DNA of 64,000 nucleotides from Brevibacterium sp. CBA3109 (GCF_040256645.1 NZ_CP158281.1:1488001-1552000), one strand, 5' to 3'. Shown: positions 32,556-40,913, counted from the stretch's first letter. Numbers and translations are program-made. Notes: a model not told the origin generated them from the letters alone.

Positions 32556-35500
32556 TGAGCTCTCCGTCCTCACCCACCTCCGCACGAATGCCGACGAACC
32601 GGCCCAGACGTTCGCCCCTGTTGCTCACTCTCGTGTCAGTGGCGATTCTGCTCGTCGCTTTCATCGCGTTCACACAGGTGTACACCGAAATCTTGTGGTT
32701 CAAGCAGATCGATGCCTCGCAGGTGTTCCGCACCATGTGGTTCACGCGCGGGCTGACGTTCCTAGCCGGATTCGTCGTCATGGCCGTCCCCGTGTGGCTG
32801 AGTCTGCACCTGGCCTTCCGCAATCGTCCGGTGTACGCGCCGACGACTCCGCGCCAGGAGAACCTCGATCGGTACCGTGAAGCCATCGAACCGCTGCGCA
32901 AAGTCGCGACCTTCGCGATCCCAGCGGTCGTCGGTGTGCTCAGCGGGATCACCGCCTCGGCGCACTGGAACACCATCCTCCAGTGGATGAACTCGACCTC
33001 CTTCGGCTCCAAGGATGCCCAGTTCGGGATGGACAAGTCGTTCTTCGTCTTCGTCCTGCCCGGCCTGCGGCTGATCGGAGATCAGGTGGGGATGGCGGTT
33101 CTGCTGTCGCTCATTGCTGCACTTGTCGGGCACTATCTCTTCGGCGGCATCCGTCCTGGGGAGCAGAAGGGTGTCGTCCTCACGAAGACTGCCCAGTGGC
33201 AGTTGGGAATCACCGTCGCCGTCCTGATCCTCGTACAGGCAGGTCGTCTGTGGCTCGCCCGGTACGAACGACTGACGGCGACCGGTGGCATCGTGCCCGG
33301 TGTGACCTACACCGACGACAGGGCAGCGCTTCCGGCCATGGCCATCGTCGCGATCGCGGCGGTGCTGGTGGCTTTCATGTTCGTCTATACGGCTTGGAAG
33401 GGAAACTGGCGGATCTCGCTCATCGCGACTGCCACGCTCATCGTCCTCGGCGGAATCTCGATCATCGCCTATCCCGCGATGGTTCAGCAGTTCCAGGTCA
33501 GTCCTTCCCAGCAGAGCCTGGAATCCGAGTACATTCAGCACAACATCGATGCGACTCGTGACGCCTTCGACTTCAACGACATCGATGTGACTCCCTATGA
33601 GCCGAGCACGAGCGGCGAGAAGGGCGCACTGCGTGCAGACGCCGAGACCGCTGCGTCGATCCGTCTGCTCGACCCCAACCTGGTCTCGGATACGTTCCGG
33701 CAGCTGCAACAGGTCAGGCCCTACTACTCCTTCCCCGAGCAGCTCGATGTCGATCGGTACAACATCGACGGCGATATGCGCGACACCGTGATCGCGGTCC
33801 GTGAGTTGGCCCCAAGCTCGGTGAACAACCAGAGCTGGTACAACCGTGCGATCGTCTATACCCACGGGTTTGGTGTCGTTGCCGCCAATGGCAACCAGCG
33901 CAGCCCCGATGGTGAGCCGTTGTTCATGGAGTCCGACATTCCGCCCAAGGGCGAGTTCCCGGACTACGAACCGCGCGTGTACTTCGGTGAGAGCTCACCG
34001 GACTACTCGATCGTCGGCGGCGAAAAGGACTCGACCCCTCGAGAGCTTGACTACCCTTCCGATGAGGACAGCGGTTCGGGCCAGGTGAATAACACGTTCA
34101 GCGGCAACGGCGGTCCATCCTTGGGCGGCCTCTTCAACCGCCTCGCCTATGCTCTGAAGTATCAGGACGAGCAGATCCTCCTCTCTGATGCAGTCAACGA
34201 CGAATCACAGATCCTCTATGAACGTCACCCACGGGAGCGCGTGCAGAAGTTGGCACCGTTCCTCAAGATAGACGGCGATCCATACCCGGCTGTCGTCGAC
34301 GGCAAGATCAAATGGATCCTTGATGGCTACACGACGGCAGACGACTACCCGTATTCGACGCCTCAGCCACTGCAGGAGGCGACCGAGGACTCGGTGACGG
34401 CTACTGCGCCCAACTCCGTGGCCACTCTTCCGGATGAAGAGGTCAACTACATCCGGAACTCGGTCAAAATCACGGTCGATGCCTACGACGGCAAGGTCGA
34501 CATGTTCCAGTGGGACAAGGAAGACCCCGTCCTCAAAACGTGGATGAAGATCTTCCCTGACCTCATCAAACCGTCTTCGGAAATGTCGGGCGACCTGATG
34601 AGCCACGTGCGGTATCCGGAGGACCTGTTCAAGGTACAGCGCGATCTGTTGACGAAGTACCACGTGACTTCGGCCAGTGAGTTCTACACCGGCCAGGACT
34701 TCTGGACGCTGCCAACGGACCCGACGAAGAAGACCAGCAGTGGTCTGACTCAGCCTCCGTTCTACATGACCCTGCAGATGCCGGGTCAGAAGGTTCCGTC
34801 GTTCTCGCTGACGAGTTCCTACATTCCGGCTCGCTCCGATGAGGGCCAGGCTCGGAACAACTTGACCGGATTCCTGTCTGCGGATGCTGACGCCGGCGAT
34901 TCCAACGGCGAGGTGGCAGATGGCTACGGCAAGCTGCGACTTCTGCAGCTGCCGCGCAACACGACGGTACCCGGTCCTGGACAGGCGCAGAACAACTTCA
35001 ATACTGCCCCGGATGTGCAGCGTAGCCTGAACCTGCTGCGTCAGGGTGAGTCTGAAGTTCAGAACGGCAACCTGCTGACTCTGCCCGTCGGTGGCGGTCT
35101 GCTCTACGTTCAGCCCGTCTACGTCCGGTCTGCCGGCGACACGTCCTACCCGTTGCTCCAGCACGTGCTGGTGGCCTTCGGCGAGGACATCGGGTTCGCT
35201 CCGACCCTGGATGAGGCTCTCGACCAGGTCTTCGGCGGCGACTCAGGCGCCAAGGCCGGTGACGCAGGCACCGAGGACAGTGGTGCAGGCGAGTCAGGCG
35301 GATCAGGGAGCGGTGGCGACTCCGCAGCTGCGCCTGACGATCAGAACCTCAACGATGCGCTGCAGGAAGCCAAGAAGGCGATGGAGGATTCGGACGCGGC
35401 CCTCAAGGAGGGTGACTTCGAGAAGTACGGAAAGGCGCAGGATCGCCTGAAGAACGCGATTGAGGATGCGGTGGCAGCCGATCCCTCTCTCGCGAAGGAC

Positions 35501-35563
35501 GGTTCAAAGGACGGAACTTCTGCTCCGGCCAGTACCCCTGCCGCTGAGGGTGGAGATAACTGA
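32555..35563 (+). CDS. UPF0182 family membrane protein (Rv3193c-like)
   Basis: A 1002-residue protein with about seven membrane helices in the first 300 residues, then a very large extracytoplasmic domain with conserved blocks (YEPSTSGEKGALRADAETAASIRLLDPNLVS near 350; ANGNQRSPDGEPLF near 450; GGLFNRLAYALKYQDEQILLS near 530). The tail (about 900 onward) is Gly/Ser/Asp-rich, then a short coiled coil. Function unknown; the pairing with the PDZ protease is conserved in Actinobacteria. The GTG at 32555 has AAAGGG upstream and is coupled to the protease gene. Ended by the palindrome at 35586. Confidence 0.9.
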   Translation: MSSPSSPTSARMPTNRPRRSPLLLTLVSVAILLVAFIAFTQVYTEILWFKQIDASQVFRTMWFTRGLTFLAGFVVMAVPVWLSLHLAFRNRPVYAPTTPRQENLDRYREAIEPLRKVATFAIPAVVGVLSGITASAHWNTILQWMNSTSFGSKDAQFGMDKSFFVFVLPGLRLIGDQVGMAVLLSLIAALVGHYLFGGIRPGEQKGVVLTKTAQWQLGITVAVLILVQAGRLWLARYERLTATGGIVPGVTYTDDRAALPAMAIVAIAAVLVAFMFVYTAWKGNWRISLIATATLIVLGGISIIAYPAMVQQFQVSPSQQSLESEYIQHNIDATRDAFDFNDIDVTPYEPSTSGEKGALRADAETAASIRLLDPNLVSDTFRQLQQVRPYYSFPEQLDVDRYNIDGDMRDTVIAVRELAPSSVNNQSWYNRAIVYTHGFGVVAANGNQRSPDGEPLFMESDIPPKGEFPDYEPRVYFGESSPDYSIVGGEKDSTPRELDYPSDEDSGSGQVNNTFSGNGGPSLGGLFNRLAYALKYQDEQILLSDAVNDESQILYERHPRERVQKLAPFLKIDGDPYPAVVDGKIKWILDGYTTADDYPYSTPQPLQEATEDSVTATAPNSVATLPDEEVNYIRNSVKITVDAYDGKVDMFQWDKEDPVLKTWMKIFPDLIKPSSEMSGDLMSHVRYPEDLFKVQRDLLTKYHVTSASEFYTGQDFWTLPTDPTKKTSSGLTQPPFYMTLQMPGQKVPSFSLTSSYIPARSDEGQARNNLTGFLSADADAGDSNGEVADGYGKLRLLQLPRNTTVPGPGQAQNNFNTAPDVQRSLNLLRQGESEVQNGNLLTLPVGGGLLYVQPVYVRSAGDTSYPLLQHVLVAFGEDIGFAPTLDEALDQVFGGDSGAKAGDAGTEDSGAGESGGSGSGGDSAAAPDDQNLNDALQEAKKAMEDSDAALKEGDFEKYGKAQDRLKNAIEDAVAADPSLAKDGSKDGTSAPASTPAAEGGDN

Positions 35564-35585
35564 CACCCGACACGGTCGACGCTGA

Positions 35586-35633
35586 ATGAGCCAGGCCCCT
35601 GGGATCCGATCGGATCCCAGGGGCCTGGCTCAT
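35586..35633. terminator. 48-bp perfect palindrome, bidirectional terminator
   Basis: Positions 35586-35633 equal their own reverse complement with no spacer; folded, they make a stem of about 22 bp with a GATC loop. It lies between the converging UPF0182 and siderophore-binding protein genes. Confidence 0.8.
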
Positions 35634-35690
35634 GCGCAGGAGGTCGTTTTGCGGGTGAGCACACCCGGGGGGAGCAGCCGCTCTGCCCGG

Positions 35691-36719
35691 TCAGTCAGTC
35701 AGGTACCCTTCGAGGTCATCGACGATCTGCCCCGCTCCGATGGGACCCAATCCGAGGAACCATACGTCGTCTTCGACCCGGAAGGCTCTGTCGTCCTCGA
35801 CGGCCGGCAATCCCGCCCATTGGCTGCCGGAAAGCGCTGTGGTCTCGCCGGTTGCTTCAGGGTCACCATAACTGGTGTAGAAGACGTAGTCGCCACCAGC
35901 CTGGTCGAGGTTCTCCGGAGAGATCTCCACCGCGAGCTCAGCAATGTCCTGTGTCTCAGGGCGGGCGAGCCCGGCATCCTCGAGGATGACACCGATCAGG
36001 GATTTGTTGCCGTAGAGTCGCAGCCTCTCGGGCATGAAGCGCACGAGCGAGATCGTCGGGTTGCCATCGACCGCACCGTCGAGGTCGCCGGTGGCTCTCG
36101 TGTACCCGTTGAGCACGTCTGTGGCTTCATTTTCCATACCCAATGCTTCGCCGACGAGCAGGAAGTTCTCCTTCCACGGGAATCCCGGCCGAATTGAGAA
36201 TACCGTGGGCGCGATGGAGTCGAGTTTTTCGTGGAGCGTGTCAGCACGCAGCTGGCTGCCAAGAATCAGATCCGGTTCTAGTTCGGCAATCGCCTCCAGA
36301 TCGAGTTCGTTGATCGTTCCCACCGTGTCAACGTCTTTGACCCGATCGGCAAGATAGGAGGGCACCGGGTGTGTTCCCTTGGTTGTGACCATACCGACGG
36401 GCTTGATGCCCAAGGCCAGGACATCGTCGAGCTCACCGGTGTCGAGGACGACGACGCGCTTGGGCTGCTCTGCAATCTCGGTGGTGCCACTGGCATGTCT
36501 CACCGTGCGTGGAAACACTCCGGGCTTGGCATCGCTTCCCAGTTCGGCCGTCTCTTCATCGGCTGTGGCAAAGGCTTCACCACCGGTGGCGACATCCTTC
36601 TTACCGGTGCCCTCATCCTTGCCGTTGGCGGTGCCTGAGGTGCAGGCGCTGGTGAGTAGGAGGACGGACAATGCGATTGCGGCCACTGTGCTTCTGCTGC
36701 GGGAAGATAAGTTTGTCAA
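35691..36719 (-). CDS. Iron-siderophore ABC transporter substrate-binding lipoprotein
   Basis: A 342-residue lipoprotein: signal MTNLSSRSRSTVAAIALSVLLL with lipobox LTSAC (Cys26), then a FepB/FecB-type bilobed binding fold (PKRVVVLDTGELDDVLALGIKPVG near 95; ELEPDLILGS near 150; PENLDQAGGDYVF near 270). It would deliver ferric siderophores to a FecCD-type permease; no permease or ATPase gene is nearby, so it is an orphan. The only start giving a full signal is TTG 36719, without a ribosome site. An IS3-type element begins about 14 bases upstream and cuts the gene off from an iron-box promoter at 38047-38082. Expression may be reduced. Confidence 0.85.
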   Translation of the reverse strand: MTNLSSRSRSTVAAIALSVLLLTSACTSGTANGKDEGTGKKDVATGGEAFATADEETAELGSDAKPGVFPRTVRHASGTTEIAEQPKRVVVLDTGELDDVLALGIKPVGMVTTKGTHPVPSYLADRVKDVDTVGTINELDLEAIAELEPDLILGSQLRADTLHEKLDSIAPTVFSIRPGFPWKENFLLVGEALGMENEATDVLNGYTRATGDLDGAVDGNPTISLVRFMPERLRLYGNKSLIGVILEDAGLARPETQDIAELAVEISPENLDQAGGDYVFYTSYGDPEATGETTALSGSQWAGLPAVEDDRAFRVEDDVWFLGLGPIGAGQIVDDLEGYLTD

Positions 36720-36755
36720 GCACCGGGTTTCATAGAGGCTGTTTTTCCTGGTTTT

Positions 36756-37679
36756 CTATGCAGCTACGCTCGCGGTCGCACCCTGGTTGGTCCACTCAGC
36801 TTGGACCTCGAACGGAGGTCGATATCCGATCGCCGAATGCAGTCGTTGCCGGTTGTACCACCCGATCCATTTCGATGTCGCTGCCATCACCTCGATCAAC
36901 CCCGACCATTCGCGACGGTCGATCAGTTCCGCTTTGTAGACTGAATTCAGTGCTTCAGCCATGGCATTATCGTATGAGTCCCCGCGTGACCCCACCGACG
37001 CCACGATCTCGGATTCTGCCAGAGTCTCGCCATAGCGAATCGACCTGAATTGGACTCCGCGATCCGAGTGGTGGACAAGCCCGGACACGTCTTCGCCGGC
37101 CCGGAACTTCGCTGCCAGAGCCATCGTCAACGCGTCCCTGGCCAGCGACTCACGCATATGATTCGTCACCTGCCAGCCCACGATCTCGCGGTGGAAGACG
37201 TCGAGAATGAACGTTGTGTATACCCACCCAGCCTGGGTTGGAATATAGGTGATGTCGGCGACCCAGAGACAGTTCGGACCCTCAGCTGTGAACTCGCGTT
37301 CGACGAGATCCTCCGGGCACTCCTCGGCCCTGGCCGAGGCTGTCTTCGGACGCTTCCGCCGACGACGAACCCCGTCAATGCCCAGCTGGTGCATCAACCG
37401 CTCGATCGTGCACCGAGCGATATTCCCGAACCGGTCCGCATACTCGCGGTTGATCGCCTTCCACATCTTCCGCACCCCGTAACAGGAATAGTTCGCCTCG
37501 TAGACGTCCCGGATGGCGGTCTTGAGCTCCCGGTCCCGGACAGCACGGGCTGAAGGCTGGCGTAATTTGTACGCGTAATACGAGCTCACAGCAATCCGTG
37601 CAGCAGTCCCTGAAAGGGCGCGCACGATTGGCTCGACTCCGAACTCGTCGCGGTTGTTGTCGATGAAATCGACGATTAC
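36756..37679 (-). CDS. IS3-family transposase, OrfB (catalytic, DDE)
   Basis: The rve-type integrase catalytic part. DDE residues: Asp in VADITYIPT, Asp in LVHHSDRGVQF, Glu in NAMAEALNSVYKAELI; HTH_21 (YSCYGVRKMWKAI) precedes. It has no ribosome site of its own. The frame opens at 37679 in the -1 register relative to orfA (VIVDFIDNNRDEFGVEP directly after the orfA SK), so it is made by -1 ribosomal frameshift near the orfA stop, giving an OrfAB fusion of about 410 residues. A separate start would be GTG 37625. Confidence 0.88.
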   Translation of the reverse strand, partial: VIVDFIDNNRDEFGVEPIVRALSGTAARIAVSSYYAYKLRQPSARAVRDRELKTAIRDVYEANYSCYGVRKMWKAINREYADRFGNIARCTIERLMHQLGIDGVRRRRKRPKTASARAEECPEDLVEREFTAEGPNCLWVADITYIPTQAGWVYTTFILDVFHREIVGWQVTNHMRESLARDALTMALAAKFRAGEDVSGLVHHSDRGVQFRSIRYGETLAESEIVASVGSRGDSYDNAMAEALNSVYKAELIDRREWSGLIEVMAATSKWIGWYNRQRLHSAIGYRPPFEVQAEWTNQGATASVAA

Positions 37680-37987
37680 TTGGATGGGCGGTCGAGCTCC
37701 GCCGCGAAGAAAGCCGACGCCCGGCGAAGTATCTCGTTTGCCCGTTTCGCTTCGGTCAACTCGGCGCGCAGTCGACGGTTTTCGGCCTCAAGGTCGACCG
37801 ACTCCGTCGGCGTGGCTCTGCCGGAGTCCTTGTGCTTGCGCACCCAAACTCGCAGGGTCTCCTTGCTCAGGCCGAGTTCGTTCGCGACGCGGGTGATTGC
37901 CCTGCTCGCGGTCTCAGGATCGGCCTGGGCATGCATGACGAGCTCGACGGCACGAGCTTTGAGCTCATCGGTGTATTTCACTGGCAT
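37676..37987 (-). CDS. IS3-family transposase, OrfA (DNA-binding)
   Basis: A 103-residue protein with a helix-turn-helix (VANELGLSKETLRVWVRKHK, about 39-58) and a leucine-zipper-like coiled coil (LEAENRRLRAELTEAKRANEIL, about 71-92), typical of IS3 OrfA. ATG 37987 has AAGGAG. Unusually, its frame is open upstream to an ATG at 38047, which sits as a leaderless start six bases after the -10 of the iron-box promoter. A 20-codon-longer OrfA under iron control is therefore possible. The slippery site for the -1 shift into orfB is not obvious (context TCCAAGTAA). Confidence 0.87.
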   Translation of the reverse strand: MPVKYTDELKARAVELVMHAQADPETASRAITRVANELGLSKETLRVWVRKHKDSGRATPTESVDLEAENRRLRAELTEAKRANEILRRASAFFAAELDRPSK

Positions 37988-38046
37988 GAGAGAATCTCCT
38001 TCTTCCAATCTCCCTGCCTCTATTATCCCCGGAGCGATCCAGTTCA

Positions 38047-38082
38047 TAAGGTAAGAATAACCTTTGCCCCGGAGTATGTTCA
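38047..38082 (-). promoter_or_regulatory. Iron-box (DtxR/IdeR-type) promoter
   Basis: The 19-mer at 38047-38065 (core AAGGTAAGAATAACCTT) matches the DtxR/IdeR consensus at 13 of 19 positions by my alignment. On the minus strand it overlaps a -10 TATTCT (38059-38054), with a -35-like TGAACA (38082-38077) 17 bases upstream. An ATG follows six bases after the -10. The promoter points at the siderophore-binding gene, from which the IS element now separates it. Confidence 0.6.
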
Positions 38083-38204
38083 GCTGCTCCCAATGCCATG
38101 GATGACCATATTCGCGCGTGGTCCGAGGAGCTCGATTCCCTCGGAACGCAGCAGATCCGCGGCTGTCCCTGCGTGGCAGGAAGTCAGGTCGAGGATCAAT
38201 ATGA

Positions 38205-38240
38205 AGAACCCCCCAGCCGGTTGAACTGACTGGGGGTTCT
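38205..38240 (-). terminator. Terminator of the first initiator tRNA gene
   Basis: Arms 38230-38240 and 38205-38216 pair (one bulged C). On the minus strand the hairpin is followed by TTCATATTG. It starts 10 bases beyond the tRNA 3' end. Confidence 0.7.
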
Positions 38241-38250
38241 GCCACTTTCG

Positions 38251-38324
38251 TGGCGGGGGGAGGATTTGAACCTCCGACCTCCGGGTTATGAGCCCGGCGA
38301 GCTACCGAACTGCTCCACCCCGCG
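38251..38324 (-). tRNA. tRNA-fMet (CAT), copy 1
   Basis: A 74-nt cloverleaf without encoded CCA. The anticodon is CAT in loop CTCATAA, the anticodon stem has three stacked G:C pairs (CCGGG/CCCGG) and positions 1 and 72 do not pair (C:C), all marks of an initiator tRNA. The T stem is GGAGG/CCTCC. Confidence 0.93.
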
Positions 38325-38634
38325 GCGTTTGTTTACTCGGTAAATACTACGTCCTCGCAAGTCAGAAGCATAATCGGGTTGTAATCTGCGAAATGGTTCC
38401 CTGCCGGCATTGCAGCGTCAGCCCCACTGCAGAGCCTGGGTGTGAGTCGGGCGCCGCTGACGCAGGACTGCAGCGCAAGGGTCATCGGTTGAATGGAGAG
38501 GTAGTCGTCGAGCACGCGAATCATTCCGAGAGAGGATAACTGCCTGAAAGGGGAGCGTTGAGGTGAGCAATGACGAGAGGGCCGTGGATTGAGTGGCGCA
38601 CGATGTGGTGAGAGGCGATCTGGTCAGACGCAAA
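38325..38634. other. Intergenic region between the two initiator tRNA genes
   Basis: About 310 bases with no convincing gene. The part next to copy 1 is locally AT-rich (ACTCGGTAAATACTACG) and on the minus strand holds a TAGTAT that may be its -10. The rest has no recognised site. Confidence 0.5.
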
Positions 38635-38676
38635 AAATGTGCCGCGACACCGAGTGAACGATATCGCGACACATTT
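38635..38676 (-). terminator. Terminator of the second initiator tRNA gene
   Basis: 13-bp arms (38664-38676 and 38635-38647) with one mismatch; on the minus strand the last arm ends in a run of T. It starts 7 bases beyond the tRNA 3' end. Confidence 0.75.
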
Positions 38677-38682
38677 ACAACG

Positions 38683-38756
38683 TGGCGGGGGAGGGATTTG
38701 AACCCTCGACCTCCGGGTTATGAGCCCGGCGAGCTACCGAACTGCTCCACCCCGCG
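38683..38756 (-). tRNA. tRNA-fMet (CAT), copy 2
   Basis: Same 74-nt initiator tRNA as at 38251 (CAT anticodon, three G:C pairs in the anticodon stem, C1:C72 mismatch, no encoded CCA). The T stem reads GAGGG/CCCTC, a compensated change from copy 1; the 5' half is identical. Confidence 0.93.
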
Positions 38757-38885
38757 TCGTATTCTCTACCCTACAGGAGCTGTTTCTTGCAGGCCAAACC
38801 GAAGTAGGGTGACGTCCGCCACATGTCCGCCTGCTGTCCACCTGAGGCCCTCACCCCGAGGGTGATCCCGGCCCGGTCTTGTCGA

Positions 38886-38918
38886 TAGTTGAAAGATAAA
38901 CTAGAGTGATCTTGTAAT
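38886..38918 (+). promoter_or_regulatory. yceI promoter with overlapping inverted repeat
   Basis: A -35 TTGAAA (38889-38894), 18-bp spacer and -10 TGTAAT (38913-38918). The inverted repeat TAGTT...AACTA (38886-38903) covers the -35, the usual place for a MarR-type repressor site; the regulator is not identified. Confidence 0.5.
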
Positions 38919-38944
38919 TCAATGTTCAACGAACAGGAGAAATC

Positions 38945-39499
38945 ATGACTGCTCTACCACAGGGACTCACCGCAGGAATCTGGAACATCGACCCGGTGCA
39001 TTCCGAATTCACGTTCACCGCTCGCCACGCCGGTGTCTCGAAGGTCCGCGGACACTTCGAAGACATCGCAGGCAGCGTCAAGGTCGGTGAGACCCTCGAA
39101 GACAGTACGGTCACCGCTGAGGCTGACGTCGAATCGATCACCACTCGCAACCCCCAGCGCGACGGTCACCTCAAGAGCAGTGACTTCTTCGAAGCCGAGA
39201 ACAACCCCAAGCTGACCTTCAAATCCACCGGGATCAACGCCATATCCAACGATGAGTTCGAACTTGTCGGTGAACTCACCATGCGCGGCGTGACCAAGGA
39301 AGTCACCTTCGCCACCGAGTTCAGCGGAGTTGCCACCGATCCCAACGAAAACCAGGTTGCGGGCCTCTCGGCAGCTGCCACGGTCGATCGCAAGGACTTT
39401 GGCATGGAGTTCAACGCTGTGCTCGGTGGTGGCGAGCTGCTCGTCTCCAACAAGATCAAGATCGAACTCGAACTCGAACTCGAACTCGTCAAGGCCTGA
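38945..39499 (+). CDS. YceI-family lipocalin-like protein
   Basis: A 184-residue YceI protein: GIWNIDPVHSEFTFTARHAGVSKVRGHF (11-38) and LTMRGVTKEVTF (about 118-129) are family landmarks. The fold is a long lipocalin-like barrel that holds a polyisoprenoid chain. There is no signal peptide, so this copy is cytosolic, as is usual in Actinobacteria. The C-terminus carries a run of Glu-Leu pairs from a hexanucleotide repeat. ATG 38945 has AGGAG. Role unknown; often linked to stress. Confidence 0.9.
   Translation: MTALPQGLTAGIWNIDPVHSEFTFTARHAGVSKVRGHFEDIAGSVKVGETLEDSTVTAEADVESITTRNPQRDGHLKSSDFFEAENNPKLTFKSTGINAISNDEFELVGELTMRGVTKEVTFATEFSGVATDPNENQVAGLSAAATVDRKDFGMEFNAVLGGGELLVSNKIKIELELELELVKA
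39464..39487 (+). repeat. Hexanucleotide repeat (GAACTC)x4 in the YceI gene
   Basis: Four perfect tandem GAACTC units encode four Glu-Leu pairs in the last beta strand. Copy changes would keep the frame. Confidence 0.95.
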
Positions 39500-39548
39500 A
39501 CCTCCAGGTGATGCCACAGACGTACGGGCGCTGAGGCAGATGCAGTGA

Positions 39549-39596
39549 ATAGGGCAGGGGGCCGATCGCAGCAACGCGATCGGCCCCCTGCCCTAT
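39549..39596. terminator. 21-bp perfect hairpin, bidirectional terminator
   Basis: Arms 39549-39569 and 39576-39596 with an AGCAAC loop, between the converging YceI and aminotransferase genes. Confidence 0.85.
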
Positions 39597-39641
39597 GTGT
39601 TCTTGGCAGCTCGTTCTGTGTTCAGCACAACGCTGGTGAAG

Positions 39642-40913
39642 TCAGGTCTGCCTCCGCAGCGCATTGGGATCCTTGGCCAGTTCGGCGGCGAGATCGTCAA
39701 ACAGCTGTGCCCCGCGAGCGACATCCGCTGCAGACTTGCAGAATGAGTAGCGAATGGATGACCGGTACGCCGCATGCGCAGGAGATCCCGCCCGACACAG
39801 GGCAGGAACGGGAATGCCGACGATCGAGTACCGTCGCGCCAACAGGTCGTTGAGTTCGAAGGCGTCGAGGTCAGTCAGGGCAGAGAAGTCGACGACGGTG
39901 AAGTACCCGGCGGCTGGCGTTGACGCGATCGCTCCTGGAACGGCACGACATGCCGGCACCAAGACGTCTGCTCGCTGCTGCAGGGATGATCGATTCTCAG
40001 CCACGAAGGTCGAAGCTCCGGACAGTGTGCGGGCCAGTCCCACCTGCAGAGGACCGCTTGCGGTGAATGTGAGGAATTGTTTGACCGACTGGATGGCTTC
40101 TCTGACCTCAGGCTCCGCGATCACCCATCCGATCTTCCACCCAGTCGTGTTCCAGGACTTTCCCGCCGAAGAGACTGTGACGACTCGCGCGCTGTCTTCA
40201 ATGGCCACCGCTGGTGCCACATGGGGCGTGCCATCGAGGACCAATTGTTCATACACCTCGTCGGTGAGTACCCAGGCGTCTGCGGCAACTGCTGCGTCAC
40301 CGATGCGAGCCAGATCCTGTGCGCTGAACATGAACCCTGTCGGATTGTGGGGAGTATTGATGAGAATGATCGAGGGGAGGCGGCCGGGGGCTGTCACAGC
40401 CTCGTCGAAGCTGGCCCAATCGGGCGCGAATCCGCCCTCAACGGTCGGCAGGATCGGTACGGTGACCAGAGATCCCCCTGCAGCGGCGATAGCCGCCGGG
40501 TAGGAATCGTAGAACGGCTCGAAGGCGAGAACGGTCCCGCCCTGGGGGAGCAGGGCCAGAATTGCGGCGGTGAGGCCCTCTGTGGCCCCACACGTGTAGA
40601 GCACATGCTGGGGTGACACCTCATGACCGAAGTCTTGAGACCGCTGTTGGGCCACGGCCTCGAGGAGTGCTGGAAAGCCCTGACCTGGTGCGTATTGGTT
40701 GAAGCCGTCACGCATGGCGTCGGCAGCGGCGTTGATGAGCTCGGCAGGGGCATCGGTTCCCGGTGCGCCCTGTCCCAGATTTACTGCTCCGGTATTCGCA
40801 GCCAATGCTGTCATCTGTCCGTAGATCGTCTCTCCGATCGTTCCGTCGGCGTTGATCAGACCGGCCGCATCGGCCATCGAATGCCAGAGGTCGGCACGCA
40901 TCACATCGGGCAT
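39642..40913 (-). CDS. PLP-dependent aminotransferase, class I/II
   Basis: A 423-residue fold-type I aminotransferase. Landmarks: CGATEGL (about 108-114), NTPHNPTG (about 186-193), DEVYEQLV and SAGKSWNTTGWKIGW (about 249-263) with the Schiff-base lysine, and SIRYSFCK near the C-terminus with the carboxylate-binding Arg. It resembles YbdL/kynurenine-oxoglutarate transaminase-like enzymes; the amino acid substrate is open. Cytosolic. ATG 40913 has AAGGGAG. Last gene of the minus-strand run doxX-aroA-rsgA-hisN, 43 bp after hisN. Confidence 0.88.
   Translation of the reverse strand: MPDVMRADLWHSMADAAGLINADGTIGETIYGQMTALAANTGAVNLGQGAPGTDAPAELINAAADAMRDGFNQYAPGQGFPALLEAVAQQRSQDFGHEVSPQHVLYTCGATEGLTAAILALLPQGGTVLAFEPFYDSYPAAIAAAGGSLVTVPILPTVEGGFAPDWASFDEAVTAPGRLPSIILINTPHNPTGFMFSAQDLARIGDAAVAADAWVLTDEVYEQLVLDGTPHVAPAVAIEDSARVVTVSSAGKSWNTTGWKIGWVIAEPEVREAIQSVKQFLTFTASGPLQVGLARTLSGASTFVAENRSSLQQRADVLVPACRAVPGAIASTPAAGYFTVVDFSALTDLDAFELNDLLARRYSIVGIPVPALCRAGSPAHAAYRSSIRYSFCKSAADVARGAQLFDDLAAELAKDPNALRRQT

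Larger units (their letters stand above)
36733..38022 (-). mobile_element. IS3-family insertion sequence
   Basis: About 1.29 kb holding overlapping orfA and orfB. The ends carry short inverted repeats: ATAGAGGC reading inward at the left (from 36732/36733) and at the right (from 38022/38023). The match is good for only 8-9 bases, and no clean target duplication is seen, so the ends are approximate. Both reading frames are intact, so the copy may be active. It lies between an iron-regulated promoter and the siderophore-binding gene. Confidence 0.7.

Noticed and set aside
36732-38023. Target-site duplication of the IS element
   Set aside because: Flanking 3-4 bases do not match (TTCA and TTAT, by the best end choice).
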